64,000 bases of DNA from Salvia splendens (Eukaryota > Streptophyta > Magnoliopsida > Lamiales > Lamiaceae): contig NC_056038.1 in the NCBI RefSeq assembly GCF_004379255.2, positions 14,042,363 to 14,106,362 on the forward strand, given 5' to 3'. The notes beneath the pieces are model-generated. The model ran no database searches and was not told the origin of the DNA. It saw only the letters and a list, made by a program, of their open reading frames with translations. Position numbers and translations under genes: made by a program. How positions within the stretch are numbered: position 1 is the stretch's first letter; each line of letters begins with the position of its first letter. Of this stretch, positions 1 to 11,230 are shown in pieces.

Positions 1-143
1 TATACATAGGGAGTTTGCTGGAAATCACATGAGTCCGAATTTCAATAATTTCCAAATCACACAAAAAGTGGAGAAAAAGAGAAAAGGAGTTTAATTGGCT
101 TGTAGCAATAATATCGACCATTATATATTATTATTGTTATTGT

Positions 144-183
<40 letters not shown>

Positions 184-1590
184 TTATTATTATTATTCAT
201 CTCCTATACTATTTTGGAGCTGAACTAAATTAAGAAATGGATAATTAATATCACACACCATTCCTACGTTGCATTGGTATTCCCATACTATAAGATAATG
301 TTATTAAATTTAGTTATATTGTGTCGGTCATAACTTGTAAAGTAACCATTTATTATTATTTTTATAAATCTATCGGTCATGATAATAACAAATAAAATAT
401 TCAAACCAGAAGATAAGAAGCTATAATTGGTATTACGATTATTGATATAGTAGTAGTTGGTTTCTCCTCTAGATTAATTATTGATTAACGGGCTTCAATT
501 GACAAATTGGGCCACAAGCCCAGTGACAGATTCGCAGATATATATACCCAAGTCATTACCTGATAGGCTAATGCAACCGGTGATATACTCAAAATATTCT
601 CTTTATCTTAAAGTAATATTTTTATTCACATCTGATTTAAATATTATATATTTATTGAATATTAATATTTATTTGTATACATCTGTTATTGTTTATCCTC
701 TTTTCTGCAGATTTGTATGCATCTGTTATTAGTAGTGAGGTTAATTTTGAATTATTATACTTCTTGAAGATTTAGAGAATGTGAGTTATTGCAATGCAGC
801 TGCAGTGTTGATACTGTTCCACATATATAGTACAAGTAAGATATGAGGATTTGAGTTTATCAAAATAACCAATTATTCTGGCGTTGAATAAGCAATTACC
901 ATTTAGTCACTCAATATCATCATAGTATTTGTTAAATCTGTATTTTTCTTTTCAGTTTGAATTTTGTGTTTATGTATACCAATAAACGGTATTCATTTGT
1001 ATGATTCTCCTGCTCATATTAACTTTCTTGATTCTTACTGCAGATCGCATAAAGACCTCAACTTTGGATGGACAAAGGTGACAAGTTAATGGAAATTCGA
1101 CATTAGAGAGACCCAATAATATCATGCTAATTTGTGTGTCATTTGATAACTTTGTTTTTTCTGTTAATGCATAAACAAATAGTATAACGGTTCAATGTAA
1201 TACTAGTAGTATATGACAAATGATGAAACAGGAATAGAGATTATAAGTGTAATAAAACAGAAAGTTGATGGTCCACAAACATTGACTAAATTCGGAATTA
1301 ATCTCAGTTCAAGGTCTCAAAAAAACACAAAGCATGCTAAAATTTAAGTTGCTATGTACACCTCGGTTAGGATGCGAGCCTTGCTAAAACAGCACTGATG
1401 GCTTGTGCATGCTTCACTGTCGTTCTCGTACATCAACCCGACAACGAACACACCTACATGACGAGGTCAAACAAGGAGAAATCGAATCATCAGCTAGTAT
1501 TGTAGATCGAGTTGAGATATATAAGAGTTGGTGAAGTGAAAAGGTACTAACATGCAGCCTTATTTACAGACAGAAAGCAAAAGAGTCGAT
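1..1590. other. Intergenic, no gene recognised
   Basis: AT-rich sequence with no recognisable coding similarity. An open frame near 481-732 has the composition of noncoding DNA and was not called. The part nearest 1590 probably includes the 3' UTR and downstream flank of the minus-strand ERF gene that ends at 1597. A trinucleotide microsatellite lies near position 140-198. Confidence 0.5.
142..198. repeat. (ATA)n microsatellite
   Basis: A run of ATA/TAA trinucleotides, continuing into ATT units that can fold back on the first run. Seen directly. Confidence 0.9.
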
Positions 1591-1596
1591 GCAATC

Positions 1597-3307
1597 TCAG
1601 TAGACACCACCCGACATGGCTGCAACATCATCCAACGACCACAGATCCAATGCACTACCACCATCCTGATTCGTGTCCCCACTGAGTAGGGCGTCTATGG
1701 AAGCATCCCAGTTGCACTCAAGATACGGCATCTGAAACAGCTTCATCTGGGAATCAAACTCTGAGAGGTCAGAGCTGTTGTCTTCATCAAGGGGCACCAC
1801 ATTTTCAGGGCTCGTTTTTACTTTCTTTGCTGGGTGAGGAGTATCAGAATCGAGAGCCTGATCATCATCCTCAACAACAGTGGTGAGGACAGATGACACT
1901 TCTGGATTCTTTGCACAGTTGTCACTCCAAACAAAATCTGAGCAGTCGAAAGAGTTGCTTCCTTGATCGGAGCTGAAGTAAACACTGGAGCCATCTGAGG
2001 GTGTACGTGGTTTTAGTCCCACATCACTATATCCATACTGCTTCATCTGTGGCTTCTCTTCCATGAGGCCCAATGAATCATAGTAGTCGTTGCTGAGCAT
2101 GGTGTCGAAACTCATGTTTTGATCCAGATGAGGCTGAATGGAATCTGAGTTCAAGTTCTCATTTGACAATGCTTTCCTTGAGTTCGCCTTAACAGTGCGC
2201 TTTGAAGCCGCAGAGACTGGAACATCATCAGGGAAATTGACCTTAGCCTTATCACCCCTGATCCTCAGAGCTTCAACATCATAAGCTCTTGCAGCTTCCT
2301 CAGCAGTATTGAAAGTGCCAAGCCAAACTCGAACCCCTTTTCTTGGATCACGGATCTCAGCAGCCCATTTCCCCCATGGACGTTGCCGGATCCCTCTGTA
2401 CTGATTCTTTCTCTTTCTTTTCGAGGACTTCTCCGCATCCTCATCAGATTCAACATAGTCAAGAGATTTATGAGCTTCACAAAACAACAAGCAAACAATA
2501 AGCGCCAAGAGCAGGAGACACGTTTGCAAGACCAACCATTTTATGTTGGCCTTTTGTTTTCATGGTATTAATAAGTGCTCAAAGTTCACACCATTATTTA
2601 TACAAGCCCTCTAAATCAGTCAAAATAACAGAAGAAAATCGTAGCACAGAAACTTCACAATTAAACATATTCGAGCTTAGTAACCAGAAACCATCATCAA
2701 AATTAACTTTTCATAGAAAAATCTAACCTAGAACGTTTTTACTTTGGACAAAAATTGTAGGCGATAATTAACTGTTTTAGATCCTCATCATCACAATTTA
2801 ATTTTCGTGCTATCATTAAATAAGCACATCGAGGAAAACAACATCATCTTCTCCACGAATTCGAGGGAAAAGAGAACTACTCCGACAAATCATTCACAAT
2901 TAATTCCAAAACTAGCAACATAAGTGACTCACAGGTCAAAATCCAATTTAATTTAATTAATTAAAAAACAACCGAACAACAATCAAAATTTATGATCGAC
3001 GGATAATGAAGATACCTTTTACACCAAGGTTTTTCGGAGCAGAGAAGGCGAACTGCTTCTTCAAATCGAGCTCCTGATCATCATAATCATCATCATCGTA
3101 GTCCTCAAAATCCTGAAAATCGGCTTCGAAGTCATCGCCGAAGTCAACGAAAGGCTTGGATCTGAGCGGCTTTGAGTAATAGCTACAATTACTTTTCTTC
3201 TTCCTAAGAGCGGCGGCGCCGCTGCCCCAGAGCAAATCGGCGGTGAGGCGGCGCGACGATAGGCCTACCGGCGGCGTGATTTCGGAGATTACAGCTCCTC
3301 CGCACAT
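1597..3307 (-). CDS. Group VII ERF transcription factor (RAP2.12/RAP2.2-like)
   Basis: Two exons, 3307-3016 and 2474-1597, join across a 541-bp GT-AG intron to give 389 residues. The protein opens with MCGGAVISE, the Met-Cys N-degron of group VII ERFs. In that family the exposed Cys is oxidised and the protein is degraded by the N-degron pathway, so it acts as an oxygen sensor that switches on hypoxia genes in the nucleus. An acidic stretch ([16 protein letters not shown], about residues 60-85) follows, then a basic KRKRK signal and one AP2/ERF DNA-binding domain from about residue 123 to 180 ([36 protein letters not shown]). The C-terminus is acidic and ends in a DLWSLDD-type motif usual for the group. 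The splice recreates an Ala codon (G/CT) and keeps frame. The ATG at 3307 is chosen because it gives the canonical N-terminus; no in-frame ATG lies just upstream. Intact and probably functional. Confidence 0.95.
2475..3015 (-). other. Intron of the ERF-VII gene
   Basis: Donor AAAAG/GTATCT at 3015 and acceptor TTTTGTGAAG/CTCAT at 2475. The intron falls between the acidic N-terminal region and the AP2 domain, the usual intron position in group VII ERF genes. Confidence 0.85.
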
Positions 3308-3359
3308 TTCGAGAAATCGTCTGCAATAGTGGCAGTGATTGCTTTGCAAATGGAATTCG

Positions 3360-4849
3360 CTTTTAGTAAAAAAATTGAGATTTTGTTGCGCTGTTGTAAG
3401 AAATGTTTCTGCTTTTTTATACGCAGATGGTGATAAGAGCGAGGCAGCCTTTTACCAATTTTACGGTTATGCCCTTGCAGGATGATTCTATTTCAGATTT
3501 GGGAGGCTTGTTGGACTATAATAACCTTAATTTTGTACGAAATTGCATTTGCACTACCTTTTTTTTAATTAATTAATTAATTTGCCTAATGTAGACCTAA
3601 CAATCTAAATATCTGTGTCACATTATTTTATCATTGACGGACAAATTATTGGTAGAAGTAGGTCATCAACATCTTCTTTTAGATGAAAATTCGCATTTAT
3701 TTACTTGGAGAATATTTTAAATTACAAGATGTCTAATTATTGTAGTATGATCAGTTAGATACTATCTAAACACCAAAAAATTACACATTACAAATCTACT
3801 GCAAAATCTAAAACGACAACTCTTCATTACTATTAATAAGGAGTACAATTATATGCATTCATTTTAGGGAAATATTAATAAAGCTTATAATTTTGTGACT
3901 TTATATGAGGTGGGTATATACTATATATCGGCAAATAGGACTTAAAATTGAATGGAGGAACGAGAGTTGAAATGCCAAAAATGAAAGCTAAAACCTGATT
4001 TAGAAAAAATGGACGCCATTGAATGATAGCCGCAAATTATAATAGTTGTCCACATTATCTGAATTAGTATATTTAACCTTTTTTTAATTGAGTAGATAAA
4101 CCTCCCTCGCATTTTATGTTTTTAATTGGAAAGGGTCTACGACTCCATCTACTATGAAATGCTCCAGCCGTGGCTGTACTACAGCACTAAACACGTAACC
4201 CATCCCATTTAGCTAAGACCATCCACAATAGAAAAAATATCATTAGCACCATGACTAGCTAAAAACACCTTCTGTCACGTCAGTAGAATTGGCCACTGCA
4301 CTGCCACATCACTTGGACATCCCACTGCACAATAGCGGACAAGCACTAGGACATCCCAACAAACAAAATAAAAAATTCACAAATACGGAATTAAAATTTC
4401 GACACGAATACGGGAAAAAATGCAACCATTTTATATAAATTAAAAAAACATACATAATTAAAAAAATATATAGTTCACGAAAAAAATGAAGTGCAACGAG
4501 CCGTATATATAGAGTTTTGATTTAACGTCATTTATATCATTAATTGATAGTAGTAGTTAATAATATATGCATATATAGACCAAAAAAAATTGTATGCACT
4601 CCAAGAAAATTATACTCACTTCATCCCAAAGTAGTTAAGTCGTACGTATTTTTTTTGGGTTGTTCCAAGATAGTTCAGTCATTTTTTTTATCAAAAACAT
4701 TATCCCATCTCATACTCTACTCTTTTTCATCTCTATTACTTTAGTTCATCTCTAACTTTACTCTCTCTACTTTAATCTGTAACACATCAATTTCTTAAAT
4801 TCCGTGCCCAAAAGAAATGCCCAACAACCTTGGAACAAACAAAGTACTA
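3360..4849. other. Intergenic, with a truncated Harbinger-type MITE end
   Basis: The part next to 3360 is the likely ERF promoter, though no clear TATA box was assigned. At about 4214 the string TAA-GACCATCCACAATAG matches the terminal repeat of the Harbinger family seen elsewhere in the window (TTA-GACCATCCGCAATGG at 38358). Sequence to about 4420 has the MITE style (TGTCACGTCAG, GCGGACAAGC), but no matching right end was found. Nothing else recognised. Confidence 0.4.
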
Positions 4850-4942
4850 CTCCCTCCGTCCACGAAAAATAGACTAGTTTTGTCATTTTGGTTCGTCCAC
4901 AAAAAATAGACTAAGTTCAAAAAGGAAAGTTTTTAACTAATA

Positions 4943-5177
4943 CTCCCTCCGTCCCGTGCTACTCGCACGTTTGCTTTTCGGCTCGTCACAAAGTCCTTAC
5001 ACTATTTATAATTTAAGTTAGAATTAATGCATTTAATTAATATGTTAGTTTAAGTTAAGAGCTCTTTTATTAAGTGATGTCTCATTACACCTAAAATTCT
5101 TTTTTAATTTCACAAAAAAATCAATCCCAAATTTACGGCCTAAAATGAAAAGTGCGAGTAGCATGGGACGGAGGGAG
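4943..5177. mobile_element. Stowaway MITE nested in the element at 4850-5823
   Basis: Terminal repeats CTCCCTCCGTCCCGTGCTAC and the inverse (GTAGCATGGGACGGAGGGAG) with TA target duplications at 4941-4942 and 5178-5179. Its ends are more alike than those of the host element. Confidence 0.88.
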
Positions 5178-5281
5178 TACTAACTCTACGCATCACTCTA
5201 AGTGTGGACCCCACAATCCACTAACACCCATTTCACAATCCACTAACACTCATTAAAACCCGTGTCATTCACAATCTTGGC

Positions 5282-5793
5282 TAGGGGTGGGTCGATACGA
5301 TATATCGTATCGAAAACGTTGTATCGTATATCGTATCGAAAATATCGATATGAAATAATTTCATATCGTTATCGTATCGAAAGTTTCGATATATCGAATT
5401 TCGATATATCGAACTTTCGATATGGAGGATATCTATATCGTTATCGTATCGATATTTCGATATATCGTACCGAAATTCGATATATCGAAAATATCGATAT
5501 ATATCGTATATTTGATATATATCGTATATTCGATATAAACGATATATCGTACCGAAATTCGATATATCGTACCGAAATTCGATATATCGAAAATATCGAT
5601 ATATATCGTATATTCGATATAAAACGATATATCGCGATATAAGGAAATTCATATCGTTATCGTATCGAAAACTTACGATACGGTATCGTTTCGTATCGAA
5701 AATTACGATATATCGAAAATCCGATAATTTTTCGATATTTTTCAATACGATACGAGCGATATATCATTTTTTCGATATTTTTCCCCAGCCCTA
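5282..5793. mobile_element. hAT-type MITE made of CGATAT-rich palindromic repeat
   Basis: Begins TAGGGGTGGG and ends CCCAGCCCTA. Both sides carry the perfect 8-bp duplication ATCTTGGC (5274-5281 and 5794-5801), the length made by hAT transposases. Between the short terminal repeats the 512 bp consist almost only of CGATATATCG, ATATCGTATCG and TTTCGATAT units in both orientations. Open frames across it are by-products of the repeat and are not genes. It is inserted in the outer Stowaway. Confidence 0.85.
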
Positions 5794-5829
5794 ATCTTGG
5801 CTATTTTTTGTGGACGGATGGAGTATATA

Positions 5830-8290
5830 GTAATCCATTGTTTTGCATAATTAAATATATAGTCCAAAAGGAACTAAAACCATGAAAATTGCTGAAAACT
5901 GATGGTTCCGAACCGGCGGTTTAAGAACTATATGGAACCAAAACCGCCAAATTTGCTCACGAGTCATTTTCGGTTCACGATTTTCTGAAACTAGAACCGG
6001 CGGTTCTGAATCATAACCGTCGGTTTAAGAATGTTGGGCACCTCTATCTCTGTCCCAGATATTTGAAACGACACGAGTTTTAATAACCGGTATAATAGGA
6101 GATAGACAGAAAGGGAAAGTTATTGGAGTTTTTTAGGGGAGAATGAAGTCCACCTCATTAGATAGAAATAAGTTACCAAAAATTGAAGTGGACTACTTTT
6201 ATAGGACAAAACAAAATGGAAAGTTTTTTTTTTGGGATGGAGGAAGTACAAAATTATTCCCTTCTTCTCTTTAAATATATATTTTATTTTCGGTATGAGA
6301 TTTTATATAATATTCTTCAACAATTATTAAAGAGAATAAAATGAAAGAGAAAAAAATTAAAAATATTGTTTTATTTTGGAAAATGTGTTATTTTAAATAG
6401 ATCAACTTAAAAATATATGGAGCCGTACTCTCGACTCCACTTCATAAAAAAATAATATGTATTACCTAAAATATTATACTTCCTCCGTGAAAAACTATTT
6501 TATTATACTTTTTAGAGATTTTTGTGATTTAAAATTCCATTTGTTTTTTTATAAATGGATTTCACCATTCAACTAAATCATTACTCTCACATTTTATTAT
6601 AAAATTAATATATTAAATAAAATACATATTTTATTAACTTATTTTCCCTATTTTTTATAAAATCAAATAATATCTTAAGTTTCGTATGTAATTAACAGGA
6701 GAGTATAAATTAATTAACATGAAACTATATATAAATAAGTAAATAACTGAGTGAGGGAGTATCATTGTCCAAAAATGATTCATCCGGTAATGATAAATGA
6801 TAATTGTAATAAAAAGACAAGGATAATTGTAATAAAAAGACAAGGTTGGGTTGGGTGCGTGCAGCGGATACCGAACGTGTGGAACCCACGAATATACTAA
6901 AATTAGTTAAACATAGCAAAGACGACAAGGATGTGGGGCCCGTGCCCACGAGGAGGCCATGACATTTCTGTTTCGGGACCTAATGGTCATTTCACACCAC
7001 AATTTGTGGGTCCAATGGCCCATCTCACATCAGCATGGGCTTGCATTTGTGGTCATCAGAATACATAACTATTTTATTTCTCATAAAAATAAAAATAGAT
7101 ATACTTCTACTCTGTCTAATTAAGTCTATTTTCTAAACTAATTCACTTTTATTTTATTTTTGATAATTTTTTTATATGAGCCGTATTATCAACTAATAAT
7201 ATTTTAGATATTTTTCTATTAATCTTTTTCTTACTAGACTAATTGTACAATAAAAACCATAACATTCTAAAAATATTTAATTTTGTGAATTGAAGAGTAT
7301 TTAAATTTACTTCTATACACACATGTATAATGATAGCTTAGAATAGCTAAAATGTCGACATTCTATGAGAACTCGCAAACTTAAGAAGTCTTTTGGGGTA
7401 TTATTCAAATGTAGTAATGTGGAGTGTAGACAAACTCAAATTTAACGCCTCATGTTATTTCCTATTTTAGCTATGTTCAAATATGTCGGCAACCAGCACA
7501 TTTAATAAATTATTATTGTCATTTTCAATCTTGTAATTTCGATTTTATCTCTTTAAAAATATATACTAGGAGTACTATATTTTTCTATTATGAAAAATAG
7601 GTTAATAATTTAAAACACAACCAATTTGAGAAAGTGTGAGAAATTGATTTTTTTCGAACAAAATATGCAATGTTCAATAAAGATTTTTAGCTTACTTCAT
7701 AGAAAAATTGAACTACTAAATTGTGAAATTGACATATATATAAATAACGAAAACAATGAATTTATTTGCATGATTAAATCATATCGAAGAAACAATAAAT
7801 TTAGTTTGTTGTGTGATTAACTCTTCAACCTAATGTCATTTATAAATTTGTAAAGGATGTTTGAGTTTCTAAAGTCATTAAAAAGTTTTTCAAAATGGGG
7901 ACTTTAGGCGTGTGCCGTGCACACTCCAACTTTATGTGAGTGAATTATTAAGCCAACTATATAGTATTTTCTAGTACTTCAACGTAACGAAGAAACTATG
8001 ATTAAGAAGAAGTGAATTATTTAGAAATAACTTATCTAGTTAAAATCTACTTTGAAGAATTCCGATGAACAAGCAGAAAATAGCAATATAGTGAGTGACA
8101 ATGCACTAAGAAACAGTTGTACAAACTTTATTTACCATTTCTACTAAAAAATGGGCACATCAAGGAGGTGTGAACTTGGGAGAATGGGGTGTGGGGCTTA
8201 TGTTGGTGGAAAAATATGTTTGTTTGGGAAGGGGATCTCTATTAGGCCTTGAAAGAGTATGGGCCCAATGTGAGAGTGTGGTATTTTTTT
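5830..8290. other. Intergenic, no gene recognised
   Basis: AT-rich DNA with fragments resembling Stowaway edges (near 6235 and 6481) but no complete element. Short open frames here have no family features. Confidence 0.5.
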
Positions 8291-8300
8291 TGGTTTGACT

Positions 8301-8589
8301 CAGGCCCGGTCCTGAGTTTTTATTGGCCCGGGGCGGAACTAAAAGAGGGGCCCCATAATAATACTATAAACTAATAGTAACAATAACAACAATAGTAAGA
8401 AGACCCAGTAGCATGGACCTGGCCCAGTAGCATGGACCTGGCCCAGTAGCATGTATATACTCTTGTTTCTTGCTTGGACCTGGCCCAGTAGCATGTATAT
8501 ACTCATGTATGTATTTGGATTTTGGAGGCCCCAACGTTTTGGGGGCCCGGGGCGGGGGCACTGCTCGACCCCCCCCAGGGCCGGGCCTG
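8301..8589. mobile_element. hAT MITE, GC-rich, with internal tandem repeat
   Basis: Terminal inverted repeats CAGGCCCGGTCC (left) and GGGCCGGGCCTG (right), with a perfect 8-bp target duplication GTTTGACT at 8293-8300 and 8590-8597. Inside, a unit containing GGCCCAGTAGCATG occurs four times between about 8403 and 8496. GGCCCGGGGCGG occurs near both ends. No coding capacity. Confidence 0.88.
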
Positions 8590-8597
8590 GTTTGACT

Positions 8598-9640
8598 ACA
8601 TGTGTACGAAACTCGTCTTTGGCAGAATTCGACTAATCCTGCTCGATCGAGTTTGCGGATTAAGGTCAAAAGTCTCCCAGCGAGTGACAATGTGGTATTT
8701 GATAAATCTGATATACATGAAAAACAAAAATTAAAGAAAAACAATTACTACTATCCGCTACGTTGAGGGAGAGAATTCAACAAAGAAATCCTCCACGTCA
8801 GTAGAAAGCAACAAAAAATAACTTAGAATGAACCGTATAAATCTTTAACGATACTAAAATGAGTTTGAGTTTAGTGTATAGTTGAAATAAAATCACTATT
8901 TGATTTGACATTTTCTCTAACATCAGTTTAGTATAAAAAGTTAGAGATGCCATGAGAAAATCATATCACCAGTGGGTAAGAATACTAACAAACAGAAAAG
9001 ACAATTCTTTCTATCTTCTTCTATGTCTAAAATAATAAAGTTGACAGTTGGAATGAACTTATTCACTTTTAGTAGGACATCTTCCATAATCTCTTTCAGT
9101 TTGACAATTGAGTGATTAGTACTCAATTGGAGTCAAACGGGAATCGAACCATATAAGGTTTGATTGATGGTTCTTTTTCAAAATGAATAGAAGTTGAACC
9201 ATATAACGTTTTCTTCGATGGTTTTTTCTAGCCTCTTTGTAATTTTTTGATCAAAAAATACATAATTTAATTGATATTTCTCTCTTGCTCACCTTAGATC
9301 GTCGTCATCTATTACCTCTCCCAGCTTGGCACTTAATCGTCGTCATTTATTTATCCCTTTATTGTTCTTTTTTTTTCCTGAATCAATCTTTTCTAATTTG
9401 AAAATTTATTTGCATTTAAAAAATTATAACGGAATTCTGTTTTTTCAAAATTGACAAGGAGATAGATTTGGTAATTTTTCAAAATCGTAAATAAACATAA
9501 AAAAGTAACTCCAATAATGAATAATATGAAATGATCACATTTGTCATATGAGAAGTTACATAATTTGTAGGACATGGCAAGTCATGGTAGTATAATTTTT
9601 GAAAATTTGAAGAATAATAAAGAAACAAAATGAGATGAAG
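8598..9640. other. Intergenic, no gene recognised
   Basis: AT-rich. The part near 9640 is probably the 3' UTR and downstream flank of the cyclin gene on the minus strand. Nothing else identified. Confidence 0.5.
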
Positions 9641-9642
9641 GA

Positions 9643-11213
9643 TTAGGGCAACAAAAGAGAATTTGGTGGTGGCAAGAGAGCAACAGCTTCCCTATCTGAG
9701 CCCTGGTATTTCCGGTAGATCCCACGCATATTCCCGTCCAACAACATCGAATGGAACGTTGCCAGCATCTTAGCACATTCCCTAAACCATAAAGACACAA
9801 TCAACAACCAATCCAACTATCATGAAAACTAAAAGACCAAGGAAAAATCACTCACATGAGCTGCTCTTCCAAGAGGCCGGTCTCGTTCCAAGCTGGTGCA
9901 ATGCTCAAGGTGCAGCGCACTGCGTAGACTGCTGAGGCAGCAATCAACGAGGGGCTGTACCTTATTGCTCTGCTGTAGTTCATCATTGCAAGCTCACCCA
10001 ACAGATACACCATGTTCTCCACTTTTGCATCAGTCATGGATGCTTTGATGAACCGGGCAAGGAACACGTATGGAGTGGGAACTGTCAAGCTCCATTCCAG
10101 CTGTCCTAGGATCTTCTTCTCCATGGCCAAGATGTCTGCACAGGAGTAAGTTCTGTCTGAGATGAAGACCAGCTCATTCACCTCAGGCGCCCAAATCTCC
10201 TCATATTTAGAGGCTATCAGCATTGCCCCTAACCCCACTAACTGAGTCTTCTTCGATGCAAGATATCGATCCACAAGGTTGATGGTGAGGTAGAGGGTCT
10301 CTGGAGAGAGATCAAATTTGTTGTGGACCTGCACCAACCAATCAACCATGATTGCCCTCATCTTTGCATTGATCTCAGGCTGCGAATCCATATAGTCCCC
10401 TGCCATGCCCTCGGGCTGCACACACAAATCCCAATTAACGATGTCGCATTCCACCACAACACAAGCAAATTGCATAAATAGATATACATACCTCAGCAAT
10501 TTGTAGAATTGGTAAATTTCATCAATGTATTCAACAACTGCTAAATGGTTATTGGCATCTGCAGCATCAATGTCCACTTTTGGCCCACAAGCAGCCTAAC
10601 ATAACACATCACACAAACAATGTCACTCAACCTACCAAATTGATTAATGAAATGTATTCAAGAACTGAAAAAACACTAACCTCTTTTTCAATGACATTTC
10701 TCCAGCCTTAGCCTTGGGCTTATCTTCTTTGGAGTCAAGGCTAATTACTATAATCTCCTGTGGCTTTGGCTTTGCTACAGCTCTCTTTTGAAGTGTCTTG
10801 GCTGGCTGAGCCTGAGCTCCATCCACCACCACATTGGGATTCACTGCCAAGCACTATCAAAGACTAAAACTATCAACAAAACTTGGTCGAACCAATACAA
10901 GAAATATAGTACTATTATATTTAATTTGAGGAAATGAAACCTTGTTATTCTCAGCAGCAGCTGCAGCCTGTGCATTAGCCAGTAACTGAGCACAGAAACT
11001 CCTGATAGATACAATACAACAATGATATATAATAAAGAAATCCACAATGAAAAAGTATCAACCATTTAAACAAGTAGTAGTTGAATTTTTTTAGTAGTAG
11101 TACCTTGTAACAGGTCGAGAAACCTGAGGAAGCGGCTTGCCATTGACGTCACGAATAGTTACCATATTTCCTATATCACCGAGTGCGCGGCGATTCTTCC
11201 TCTCCGCTGTCAT
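9643..11213 (-). CDS. B1-type mitotic cyclin, divergent copy
   Basis: Six exons: 11213-11104, 11001-10941, 10853-10677, 10595-10488, 10415-9856 and 9781-9643, giving 384 residues if frame is kept. B1 cyclins activate CDKs at G2/M and are destroyed by APC/C. The N-terminus carries the destruction box RRALGDIGN (from residue 8), then GKPLPQVSRPVTRSFCAQLL. The cyclin N-box is clear (DYMDSQPEINAKMRAIMVDWL, YLTINLVDRYL, GAMLIASKYEEIWAPEV), as is the C-box (VPTPYVFLARFIKAS, ending ALLPPPNSLLLP). Oddities: exons 3 and 4 keep frame only if the intron donor lies 4 nt downstream of the strong AG/GT site in both cases. Three short segments usual in the family seem missing: before AACG, near LASKKTQLVG, and near WNETGLLEEQ. 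The protein is short compared with about 430 residues in typical members. It may be an expressed variant or an early pseudogene. Confidence 0.8.
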
Positions 11214-11230
11214 GTTTTTCTGTTTGTTAG

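Larger units (their letters stand above)
4850..5823. mobile_element. Stowaway MITE (outer, with two nested insertions)
   Basis: Starts CTCCCTCCGTCCACG and ends GTGGACGGATGGAG, flanked by TA on both sides (4848-4849, 5824-5825). The inner sequence (AAAATAGACTAGTTT, ATTAAAACCCGTG) matches the Stowaway at 26950. Subtracting the insertions at 4943-5177 and 5282-5793 leaves an element of about 215 bp, a normal Stowaway size. Confidence 0.85.

Noticed and set aside
481..732. Small protein of 83 residues
   Set aside because: Starts at a non-ATG codon, AT-rich noncoding composition, no family or splice partner.
3308..3349. N-terminal extension of the ERF protein by 14 residues, which would hide the degron
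   Set aside because: The upstream frame is open but begins at TTG, not ATG. The first ATG is the one giving MCGG.
5262..5745. Open frames of 126 and 154 codons on opposite strands rich in Tyr, Arg and Ile
   Set aside because: They are translations of the CGATAT repeat inside the hAT MITE and have no real start context or family.
8364..8744. 126-codon minus-strand frame and its plus-strand mirrors
   Set aside because: They overlap the GC-rich hAT MITE and follow its internal repeat; no protein family.
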